From Alphaproteobacteria bacterium (lineage in GTDB: Bacteria > Pseudomonadota > Alphaproteobacteria > Geminicoccales > Geminicoccaceae), in the NCBI GenBank assembly GCA_026982585.1, contig JALSGW010000412.1, positions 1-7,998 on the forward strand: 7,998 nucleotides of DNA, read 5' to 3'. The notes beneath the pieces were generated by a model. It saw nothing but the letters and a program-made list of their open reading frames with translations, was not told the DNA's origin and searched no databases. Of the stretch, positions 1 through 5,397 are shown in pieces. The stretch's first letter is position 1. Each line of letters opens with the position of its first letter. Position numbers and translations under genes: made by a program.

Positions 1-13
1 GCACCGAGAAAGA

Positions 14-25
14 GCGGCGGGCCGC
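14..25 (-). terminator. Possible weak hairpin terminator after the lipoprotein gene
   Basis: Read on the minus strand, the sequence immediately after the TAG stop is GCGGCCCGCCGC, a short self-complementary GC stem, followed by the pyrimidine stretch TCTTTCT. This is where a terminator for the rpsU-lipoprotein transcript would be expected. The stem is only 4-5 bp, and the downstream stretch is interrupted by C, so the call is tentative. Confidence 0.25.
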
Positions 26-580
26 CTAGTCTCCGGGCGTCCGCCGTCCGTTGCCGCGGGCGGGGCGGAGCGGCACCAGCTCCGCCTCGCTCGCAAACGG
101 CAGCGGACGAAGCCCGCCCCGCCTGCGCACCAGCACCTCGCCCTCGAGCCGGTAGCGCACGCCACCCACCTCGGCGAGGCGCAACAGCCGGTCCAAGAGC
201 GCCGCGGTGGGGACGAACAGCCGTCCCTCCAGCTCGCGGGCGGCGAGAGGCGGGATGCGCAGCCGCCGTTCGCTGACCCCGGTTCCGAGCGGCTCGCCGT
301 TGACGCTGAGCCGAAAGCGCAGGCCGCGCACCTCCAGGGGAGCGGCGGCCCGGTTGACGAGCCGAAGCCGCACCAGGAGCTCCTGTTCGAACACTCCCGG
401 CCGCTCGAGACGCAGATCGCGCAGGCCGACCTCGGGCGGCACCAGCGCCTCTTCCTCGAGGCGCGGGGCACAGGCACCGGCACCCAGCGCCGCCGCCAGC
501 GCCAGCCACAGCCGCCGCCTGGACCAGAGCCCGATGACGCCCCCGCCGGCGTCCGCCCGAGAGGACGCCCCTTCCGCCAT
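26..580 (-). CDS. LEA14/WHy-type (LEA type 2) lipoprotein
   Basis: A 184-residue protein with an N-terminal export signal and a single small beta-rich domain. Residues 21-36 form a basic-then-hydrophobic signal (RRR followed by LWLALAAALGAGA), and Cys37 is a plausible lipidation site, although the lipobox (AGAC) has Ala at -3 and is not canonical. The stretch SRRRLWL at 20-26 resembles a twin-arginine motif, so Tat export is possible. Residues about 45-165 read like the water-stress/LEA_2 fold of proteobacterial LEA14-like lipoproteins: a PPEVGLRDLRL start, an LVRLRLVNRAAAPLEVRGL strand pair, then an LSVNGEPLGTGVS turn. Their role is poorly defined, and an envelope or stress-related function is only inferred. 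The ATG at 580 was chosen because AGGGGAG lies 7 nt upstream. Longer readings run into rpsU in another frame. It lies 35 nt downstream of rpsU on the same strand and is probably co-transcribed with it. Confidence 0.72.
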   Translation of the reverse strand: MAEGASSRADAGGGVIGLWSRRRLWLALAAALGAGACAPRLEEEALVPPEVGLRDLRLERPGVFEQELLVRLRLVNRAAAPLEVRGLRFRLSVNGEPLGTGVSERRLRIPPLAARELEGRLFVPTAALLDRLLRLAEVGGVRYRLEGEVLVRRRGGLRPLPFASEAELVPLRPARGNGRRTPGD

Positions 581-615
581 CGCCTCGCTCCCCTGAAAGC
601 CGTGCCGGAGGCCGG

Positions 616-831
616 CTACAGCTCGTCGCGCTCCATCTTCTTCTTGAGGAGTTTGCGATAGCGGCGGATCGCCTCCGCCCGCTCGCGCCGCCTGCGCTCC
701 GAAGGCTTCTCGTAGAAGCGCCGCATGCGCATCTCGCGGTACAGGCCCTCGCGCTGCATCTTCTTCTTGAGCGCCCGCAGCGCCTGGTCGATGTTGTTGT
801 CGCGGACCTGGATCTCGATGATGGCTCGCAC
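616..831 (-). CDS. rpsU: 30S ribosomal protein bS21
   Basis: A 71-residue, highly basic protein that binds the small ribosomal subunit near the anti-Shine-Dalgarno end of 16S rRNA and helps initiation. Recognition is by sequence: VRDNNIDQALRALKKKM in the N-terminal half, then FYEKPSERRRRERAEAIRR, the conserved bS21 core, and a Lys/Arg-rich C-terminus. Length matches the family (about 65-75 residues). The VRDNN block is the form I associate with Alphaproteobacteria. No ATG precedes that conserved block in frame. GTG at 831 gives MRAIIEIQVRDNN, and TTG at 837 is a possible alternative start two codons upstream. The Shine-Dalgarno is weak (AGGGG 12 nt upstream, GGGA directly adjacent). A -35/-10 candidate lies about 50-80 nt upstream. 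The next gene on the strand is the lipoprotein gene, and no terminator separates them. Confidence 0.95.
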   Translation of the reverse strand: MRAIIEIQVRDNNIDQALRALKKKMQREGLYREMRMRRFYEKPSERRRRERAEAIRRYRKLLKKKMERDEL

Positions 832-883
832 TCCCAACCAAAACCCCTGCCCCCGCCAGGGCGGCGGGCCGGCATGCGGCGCT

Positions 884-912
884 GATTTAGGTCCGCCCAC
901 AGGCGAGCGCAA
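884..912 (-). promoter_or_regulatory. Candidate sigma-70-type promoter for rpsU
   Basis: On the minus strand, TTGCGC (positions 912-907) and TAAATC (889-884) are separated by exactly 17 bp. They lie 53-81 nt upstream of the rpsU GTG, and the TAAATC box is one of the few AT-rich spots in the region. Transcription would begin near 877. This rests on motif and spacing only. Confidence 0.45.
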
Positions 913-979
913 GACGCACGGCAGGCACAAACGCCGGCTGGCCCCCGCGCCGTGACCCTTCCCGGGTCCGGGTCGGGGG

Positions 980-1007
980 TTGCAATTCCCTTGCGCCCGG
1001 CTATGGA
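980..1007 (+). promoter_or_regulatory. Candidate promoter for the aminoethylphosphonate-type importer operon
   Basis: TTGCAA at 980-985 and TATGGA at 1002-1007 are 16 bp apart, about 120 nt upstream of the binding-protein gene. It is the best -35/-10 pair I see in the divergent region on the plus strand. The predicted leader of about 110 nt would contain the palindrome at 1035-1048 and the inverted repeat at 1057-1074. The -10 box is a poor match to consensus. Confidence 0.3.
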
Positions 1008-1034
1008 GTGACGGAAGCCCCAGAGCCCCTGTCG

Positions 1035-1048
1035 CCGCCGCGCGGCGG
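1035..1048. repeat. 14-bp perfect GC palindrome
   Basis: CCGCCGCGCGGCGG reads the same on both strands. In the predicted leader RNA it could form a short hairpin. In such GC-rich DNA a perfect 14-bp palindrome is not strong evidence of function, and it is recorded mainly because it sits next to the inverted repeat at 1057-1074. Confidence 0.3.
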
Positions 1049-1056
1049 GAGAACGA

Positions 1057-1074
1057 GTGACGTGAGCGCGTCAC
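1057..1074. promoter_or_regulatory. 18-bp inverted repeat, possible operator
   Basis: The sequence is GTGACG, then TGAGCG, then CGTCAC: perfect 6-bp arms around a 6-bp spacer, centred about 58 bp upstream of the binding-protein start. Size and symmetry suit a dimeric repressor or activator site, and the position, just downstream of the candidate promoter, would suit repression. No regulator gene is in the window, so the cognate protein is unknown. It could also act as an RNA hairpin in the leader. Confidence 0.35.
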
Positions 1075-1110
1075 CCCGGGGTTCGGGAGAGGGGATTGCG
1101 GCTTGTTTGA

Positions 1111-1117
1111 AGGGAGG
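1111..1117 (+). promoter_or_regulatory. Strong ribosome binding site that decides the start of the binding-protein gene
   Basis: AGGGAGG (part of AGGGAGGGAG at 1111-1120) lies 6 nt before the ATG at 1124 and only 3 nt before the ATG at 1121. The spacing favours 1124. The in-frame TTG at 1103 lies upstream of the site and is unlikely to be used. This is the strongest Shine-Dalgarno in the operon, consistent with high expression of a periplasmic binding protein. Confidence 0.65.
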
Positions 1118-1123
1118 GAGATG

Positions 1124-2167
1124 ATGACAACCACGTCGGAGCGGCTCGTGCGGGGGCTTCGCCTTTCAGCTCTTGCGAGCGCCATGGTGCTGATCGCCCT
1201 TGGCGCGCGGGCCCAGGTGGAGCTCACCGTGTATACCGCGGTGGAGGCGGAGGATCTCAAGAAGTACGCCGCCCGCTTCAACGAGGATCATCCCGACATC
1301 AAGATCAACTGGGTGCGGGATTCGACCGGCATCATTACGGCCAAGCTTCTGGCCGAAAAGGACAATCCCCAGGCGGACGTGATCTGGGGGCTGGCCGCCA
1401 CCTCGCTGCTGCTGCTCAAGGCGGAGGGACTCCTCGAGCCCTATGCGCCGAAGGGGCTCGAGCGCCTCGATCCCAAGTTCCGCGACAAGGCCGATCCGCC
1501 CTATTGGGTCGGCATGGACGCCTGGGTGGCGGCGATCTGCTTCAATACCGTGGAGGCGGAGAAGGCGGGGCTGCCGATGCCCAAGTCCTGGTGGGACCTC
1601 ACCGATCCCGTCTACAAGGGTGCCGTGGCGATGCCCAACCCGAACTCCTCGGGCACCGGCTTTTTGGACGTCTCCTCCTGGCTGCAGATGTTCGGCGAGG
1701 AGCGGGGCTGGGAGTTCATGGACAAGCTCCATGAGAACATCGCCTACTACACCCATTCCGGCTCCAAGCCCTGCAAGGACGCCGCCCGCGGCGAGATCCC
1801 GATCGGCATCTCCTTCGCCTTCCGCGCCGCGCGCTCCAAGGAGGCCGGGGCCCCGATCGAGATCATCATCCCCGAGGAGGGCATCGGCTGGGACATGGAG
1901 GCGGCGGCCATCGTCGTGGACACCGACTATCCCGAGGAAGCGCGCATCCTCATGGACTGGATCATCTCCGAGAAGGCGATGCGCATGTACAACGAGGGCT
2001 ACGCGGTGATCGGCATCACCGAGCTCGCCAAGCCCGTCAAATACTTCCCGGAGAACATCATCGACGCCATGATCGACAACGATTTCGAGTGGGCGGCGCG
2101 CAACCGCGAGCGGATCCTCGCCGAATGGAGCCGCCGCTATGAGGGCAAGTCGCTGCCGCGCAACTGA
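1124..2167 (+). CDS. phnS2: Periplasmic substrate-binding protein, 2-aminoethylphosphonate ABC importer type (PhnS2/AepX-like)
   Basis: A 347-residue secreted binding protein that should capture its ligand in the periplasm and deliver it to the permease encoded two genes downstream. Residues 1-30 form a Sec signal (hydrophobic stretch 14-27, cleavage predicted after ARA30), and the mature protein starts near QVELTVYTA. Family hallmarks are NWVRDSTGIITAKLLAEK at 62-79, PQADVIWGLAA at 82-92, MPNPNSSGTGFLDVSSWLQM at 170-189 and HSGSKPC at 211-217. DSTG (66-69) and SSGTG (175-179) are likely anion-contacting loops by analogy with related type II binding proteins. Cys139 and Cys217, the only cysteines of the mature protein, could form a disulfide. 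These blocks match my memory of the putative 2-aminoethylphosphonate binding-protein family. Ferric-ion binding proteins are more distant relatives, and this protein lacks their obvious Tyr-Tyr iron motif. Start choice is ATG 1124 on Shine-Dalgarno spacing, with 1121 possible. It is first in the operon. Confidence 0.85.
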   Translation: MTTTSERLVRGLRLSALASAMVLIALGARAQVELTVYTAVEAEDLKKYAARFNEDHPDIKINWVRDSTGIITAKLLAEKDNPQADVIWGLAATSLLLLKAEGLLEPYAPKGLERLDPKFRDKADPPYWVGMDAWVAAICFNTVEAEKAGLPMPKSWWDLTDPVYKGAVAMPNPNSSGTGFLDVSSWLQMFGEERGWEFMDKLHENIAYYTHSGSKPCKDAARGEIPIGISFAFRAARSKEAGAPIEIIIPEEGIGWDMEAAAIVVDTDYPEEARILMDWIISEKAMRMYNEGYAVIGITELAKPVKYFPENIIDAMIDNDFEWAARNRERILAEWSRRYEGKSLPRN

Positions 2168-2182
2168 ACCCGGCCACGGGGA

Positions 2183-2214
2183 GGGCGGCCGTCCGCGCGC
2201 GCGGGCGGCCGTCC
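2183..2214 (+). promoter_or_regulatory. Strong intergenic stem-loop between binding-protein and ATPase genes
   Basis: The arms 2183-2198 and 2199-2214 are complementary over their whole length with two G-U wobbles (2185:2212 and 2192:2205). The innermost CG pairs must open to form the loop. It begins 15 nt after the binding-protein stop and ends 7 nt before the ATPase ATG. No U-tract follows, so it looks less like a terminator than an RNA-stabilising or partial-attenuation hairpin of the kind found after binding-protein genes in other importer operons. It may also restrict access to the weak ATPase ribosome site (GGGCGG at 2215-2220). Confidence 0.55.
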
Positions 2215-2215
2215 G
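2183..2215 (+). repeat. 13-bp direct repeat with 20-bp period
   Basis: GGGCGGCCGTCCG occurs at 2183-2195 and again, identically, at 2203-2215, separated by CGCGCGC. The 20-bp period is close to two helical turns. Because each copy is itself partly palindromic (CGGCCG), the same stretch also gives the stem-loop described for 2183-2214. A small tandem duplication is a simple origin. Confidence 0.6.
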
Positions 2216-2221
2216 GGCGGC

Positions 2222-3295
2222 ATGAGCTACCTGCTGCTCGACGGCGTCACCAAGCGCTTCGGCGCCTTTACCGCCGTCGACGGGGTCAGTCTCACGATCG
2301 AGGAGGGGGAGTTCGTCTGCTTCCTCGGCCCCTCCGGCTGCGGCAAGACCACCTTGCTGCGCACCATCTCCGGGCTCGAGTTTCCGAGCCAGGGGCGCAT
2401 CGTGCAGGCGGGACGGGACGTCACCCGCATGCCGCCGCGCGAGCGCGACTTCGGCATCGTCTTCCAGTCCTACGCGCTGTTCCCCAATCTCACCGTGCGC
2501 CGCAACATCGCCTACGGACTCGAGAACCGGGGCATGAGCCGCAGCGCCATCGAGGCCCGGGTCGACGAGCTGCTCGAGCTGGTGGGCCTTCAGGAGCACG
2601 CCCACAAATATCCGGCGCAGCTCTCGGGCGGGCAGCAGCAGCGGGTGGCGCTGGCCCGCGCCCTCGCCCCCTCGCCGGGCCTGCTGCTGTTGGACGAACC
2701 CCTCTCGGCCCTCGATGCCAAGGTGCGGCTTTATCTCCGCCGCGAGATCCGCGATCTGCAGCGCCGGCTCGGGGTGACCACCATCATGGTCACCCACGAC
2801 CAGGAGGAGGCGCTGTCGGTCGCGGACCGCATCCTGGTGATGAAGGACGGCCGCATCGAGCAGATCGGCACCCCGATCGAGATCTACCAGAACCCCGCCA
2901 CCCCCTTCGTCGCCGACTTCGTGGGCACCATGAACTTCCTCAAGGGACGGGTGGAGGCGCCCGGAATCTGTCGGCTGGACGGTCTCACGCTGCGCTGCCG
3001 CACCGCCTCCTTCCACCAGGGGGATCCGGTGGTGCTGGCGATCCGGCCGGAGGATGTGGTGCTGCGCGACCTCGAGCGAGCGCCCGAGAACCGCTTCCAG
3101 GCCCGGGTGCTGCACGCGGATTTCCTCGGTCCCTATGTGCGGGTGGAGGTGGGTGAGGGCGAGCTCGGCGGGGTGCGCCTGCTCGTGGACTGTCCGATCA
3201 ACCTGGTGCGGGAGCGGGAGCTTCGGGAGGGAACGGCGCTGACCTTCGCCCTTCCCGCCGAGCGCATCCGCCTCTATCGCGACGGAGCCGGCTGA
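2222..3295 (+). CDS. phnT2: ABC importer ATPase, 2-aminoethylphosphonate type (PhnT2-like)
   Basis: A 357-residue cytoplasmic nucleotide-binding subunit that powers the importer. All canonical motifs are intact: Walker A GPSGCGKTT (36-44), Q-loop Gln82 in VFQSYALFPN, signature LSGGQQQR (134-141), Walker B LLLLDEP (154-160), D-loop SALD (162-165) and switch His192 in VTHDQEEA. The NBD is followed by VADFVGTMNFL (230-240) and a C-terminal TOBE-type domain of about 110 residues, with IRPEDVVLRD, typical of the MalK/PotA/FbpC branch. The whole protein, especially the PATPFVADFVGTMNFL stretch, matches the PhnT2-type ATPases that accompany this binding protein. ATG at 2222 has only a weak upstream GGGCGG. 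Its TGA stop overlaps the permease ATG by one base (TGATG), so permease translation is probably coupled. The specific substrate comes from the neighbours, since polyamine and iron ATPases share these motifs. Confidence 0.88.
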   Translation: MSYLLLDGVTKRFGAFTAVDGVSLTIEEGEFVCFLGPSGCGKTTLLRTISGLEFPSQGRIVQAGRDVTRMPPRERDFGIVFQSYALFPNLTVRRNIAYGLENRGMSRSAIEARVDELLELVGLQEHAHKYPAQLSGGQQQRVALARALAPSPGLLLLDEPLSALDAKVRLYLRREIRDLQRRLGVTTIMVTHDQEEALSVADRILVMKDGRIEQIGTPIEIYQNPATPFVADFVGTMNFLKGRVEAPGICRLDGLTLRCRTASFHQGDPVVLAIRPEDVVLRDLERAPENRFQARVLHADFLGPYVRVEVGEGELGGVRLLVDCPINLVRERELREGTALTFALPAERIRLYRDGAG

Positions 3296-5298
3296 TGGCG
3301 GTCCAGGTCGCGGTGCCGCCGGCGCGTGCCGGCCTCGCCCTCAAGGCCGACGTCTGGCTGACGCGCGGCTTTATCGTCGCGATCATTCTCTACCTCGTGG
3401 TGGCGCTCGCCCTGCCGCTCGCCACCCTGCTCCAGAAGTCCTTCGAGGTCTACGAGTTCCGGCCCGAGAAGGTGGCGCTGGCCTTCTATCGCGACGGCGC
3501 ATGGCAGGACGCCGGGCGGCTTTCCGAGTGGGTCGAACGGCGGGGTTACGTCCTCAACGACGGGCTTCGGGCGAGCGAGCGTTCGCGGGAACGGTTCGTG
3601 GACATCATCCCCAAGCGCGAGCGGCGCGGGGTGGAGCGCTTTCGGGTCACCGATCTCTCCGCAGGCGGCGGGCTCCTGCTGCTCGAGGGGCGGCTGTCCG
3701 AGCCGGGCGAGACCTTCGAGCTCAGCCGGCGCGAATTCTCGCGCCTGCGCCTGAGACCGGAGGCGCGCTTCGGCTTCGACAACTACCGCTATTATTTCGC
3801 GACCCCGGCGCTGCGCAGCTCGATCACCAACAGCCTCTTCATCGCCACCCTCACCACCCTGATCGTCATCCCCATCGCCTTCGGCTACGCCTATGCGCTC
3901 ACCCGCAGCTGCATGCCCATGAAGGGCTTCTTCAAGCTGGTGGCGCTGGTGCCGATCCTGGTGCCGTCGCTCTTGCCGGGCATCGGGCTCGTCTACCTGT
4001 TCGGCAAGCAAGGCGTGCTGACGCCCTTGCTGTTCGGCTACGACATCTACGGCCCGATCGGCATCGTGATGGCGAGCGCCTTTTTCACCTTCCCGCACGC
4101 CTTCCTGATCATCCTCACCGCGCTCTCGATCGCGGATGCCCGGCTCTACGAGGCGGCGCTCTCCCTGCGCGCGTCCCCGGCGCGCATCTTCTGGACGGTC
4201 ACCCTGCCGGGTGCGCGCTACGGGCTGATTTCGGCGGCCTTCGTGGTGTTCACCCTGGTGATCACCGACTTCGGCGTGCCCAAGGTGGTGGGCGGCACCT
4301 ACAACGTGCTCGCGCTTGACATCTACAAACAGGTGATCGGCCAGCAGAACTTCCAGATCGGGGCGGTCGTCTCGGTGGTGCTGCTCTTTCCGGCGGCGGT
4401 GGCCTTCGCCGTCGACCGCATGGCCTCGCGGCGGCAGGTGGCGCTGCTCACCGCCCGGGCGGTTCCCCTGCAGCCGGAGCCGAAGCGGCGGTTCGACCTT
4501 CTCATGCTCGGCTTCTGCGGCCTGGTGGCGGTCTACATCCTCGGCATCCTGATCATGTGCCAGCTCGCCGCCCTGTTCACCTTCTGGCCCTACAACCTCA
4601 CCTTTTCGCTCAAGAACTACGATTTCGACCGCATGGACGGGGGCGGCTGGGCCTCCTATTGGAACTCGGTGGAGATGGCGAGCTGGACGGCGCTCATCGG
4701 CACCGCCATCGTCTTCTCCGGCGCCTACATCGTCGAGAAGATCCGCGGCCTGTTCGCGGCCCGGCAGGGATTCCAGCTGCTCGCCATGATGCCCATGGCG
4801 GTGCCGGGCATGGTGCTCGGGCTGTCCTACATCTTCTTCTTCAACAATCCCGCCAATCCGCTGAGCTTTCTCTACGGGACGATGGCGATCTTGGTGATCT
4901 CCACCATCGTCCACTTCTACACCGTCTCCCATCTCACCGCGGTGACCGCCCTCAAGCAGATGGACGCCGAATTCGAGGCGGTCTCCGAGAGCCTCAAGCA
5001 GCCCTTGTGGCGCATGTTCACGCGCGTCACCGTGCCGGTGTGCCTGCCGGCGATCCTGGACATCGCCATCTATTTGTTCGTGAATGCCATGACCACCGTG
5101 TCGGCGGTGGTGTTCCTCTATTCCACGCGCACCACCCTGGCCTCGGTGGCGGTGTTGAACATGGATGATGCCGGCGACATCGCGCCTGCGGCGGCGATGG
5201 GCATGATGATCTTCTACACCAACGTGGCCGCGCGCCTGATCCAGACCCTGCTGGCGCGGGCGGTGCTGGCCCGCACCCAGGCCTGGCGGCGGCGCTGA
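3295..5298 (+). CDS. phnU2: Double-length ABC importer permease, 2-aminoethylphosphonate type (PhnU2-like)
   Basis: A 667-residue inner-membrane permease that fuses two transmembrane domains, so one polypeptide could form the whole channel. TM1 lies at about 25-47. Residues about 50-165 form a hydrophilic, Arg/Glu-rich insert, probably periplasmic. The first permease domain runs about 170-375 and the second about 400-655. Each half has a cytoplasmic coupling (EAA-type) loop: EAALSLRASPARIFWTVTLP at 286-305 and EAVSESLKQPLWRMFTRVTVP at 561-581. The usual glycine of the EAA motif is replaced in both halves (Arg292; Ser/Leu region in the second). The FbpB/PhnU2 family has this two-domain layout, but the large insert after TM1 makes this member longer than I expect (roughly 500-580 residues). 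The start overlaps the ATPase stop. A GC hairpin lies 21 nt after its stop. It is the last gene of the importer operon. Confidence 0.85.
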   Translation: MAVQVAVPPARAGLALKADVWLTRGFIVAIILYLVVALALPLATLLQKSFEVYEFRPEKVALAFYRDGAWQDAGRLSEWVERRGYVLNDGLRASERSRERFVDIIPKRERRGVERFRVTDLSAGGGLLLLEGRLSEPGETFELSRREFSRLRLRPEARFGFDNYRYYFATPALRSSITNSLFIATLTTLIVIPIAFGYAYALTRSCMPMKGFFKLVALVPILVPSLLPGIGLVYLFGKQGVLTPLLFGYDIYGPIGIVMASAFFTFPHAFLIILTALSIADARLYEAALSLRASPARIFWTVTLPGARYGLISAAFVVFTLVITDFGVPKVVGGTYNVLALDIYKQVIGQQNFQIGAVVSVVLLFPAAVAFAVDRMASRRQVALLTARAVPLQPEPKRRFDLLMLGFCGLVAVYILGILIMCQLAALFTFWPYNLTFSLKNYDFDRMDGGGWASYWNSVEMASWTALIGTAIVFSGAYIVEKIRGLFAARQGFQLLAMMPMAVPGMVLGLSYIFFFNNPANPLSFLYGTMAILVISTIVHFYTVSHLTAVTALKQMDAEFEAVSESLKQPLWRMFTRVTVPVCLPAILDIAIYLFVNAMTTVSAVVFLYSTRTTLASVAVLNMDDAGDIAPAAAMGMMIFYTNVAARLIQTLLARAVLARTQAWRRR

Positions 5299-5318
5299 GG
5301 TTCCCTGCGGCGGCGCTG

Positions 5319-5349
5319 CGCTCCGACCGGGACGCCCCTGGCCGGAGCG
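5319..5349 (+). terminator. GC hairpin after the importer operon, terminator-like but without a U-tract
   Basis: The arms CGCTCCG (5319-5325) and CGGAGCG (5343-5349) pair perfectly. After one A-C mismatch, 5327-5331 pairs with 5337-5341 (one G-U), closing a 5-nt loop at 5332-5336. It starts 21 nt after the permease stop. The absence of a following T-run makes intrinsic termination uncertain, and it may instead protect the 3' end of the operon mRNA. Some read-through into the sodium-channel gene is therefore possible. Confidence 0.4.
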
Positions 5350-5397
5350 GATCGCCGGTGCTATGGGCGGCAGCGGTCCGCGAGCCCCGCCTGGAGC

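Noticed and set aside
581..841. N-terminal extension of the lipoprotein frame up to 841
   Set aside because: The extra 87 residues coincide with the rpsU coding region in another frame, whereas ATG 580 has a good ribosome site and is followed by a signal peptide.
1020..1040. CTGTCGCC in the importer leader as half of a PhoB box
   Set aside because: A Pho box needs two CTGTCA-like repeats 11 bp apart. Only one imperfect half is present, in GC-rich sequence.
832..1281. N-terminal extension of bS21 far upstream of 831
   Set aside because: It would more than triple the length of a family that is uniformly about 70 residues, and the extension would cross the promoter region and run antisense into the binding-protein gene.
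1166..3115. Long open frame on the minus strand opposite the binding-protein and ATPase genes (649 codons)
   Set aside because: It is antisense to two clearly recognised genes. Its translation is His/Gly/Asp-rich low-complexity sequence without any domain, as expected for an open frame created by high GC codon bias.
5340..5397. CTATGG upstream of the sodium-channel gene as a -10 box
   Set aside because: No acceptable -35 element lies at the right distance, so I could not support a promoter there.
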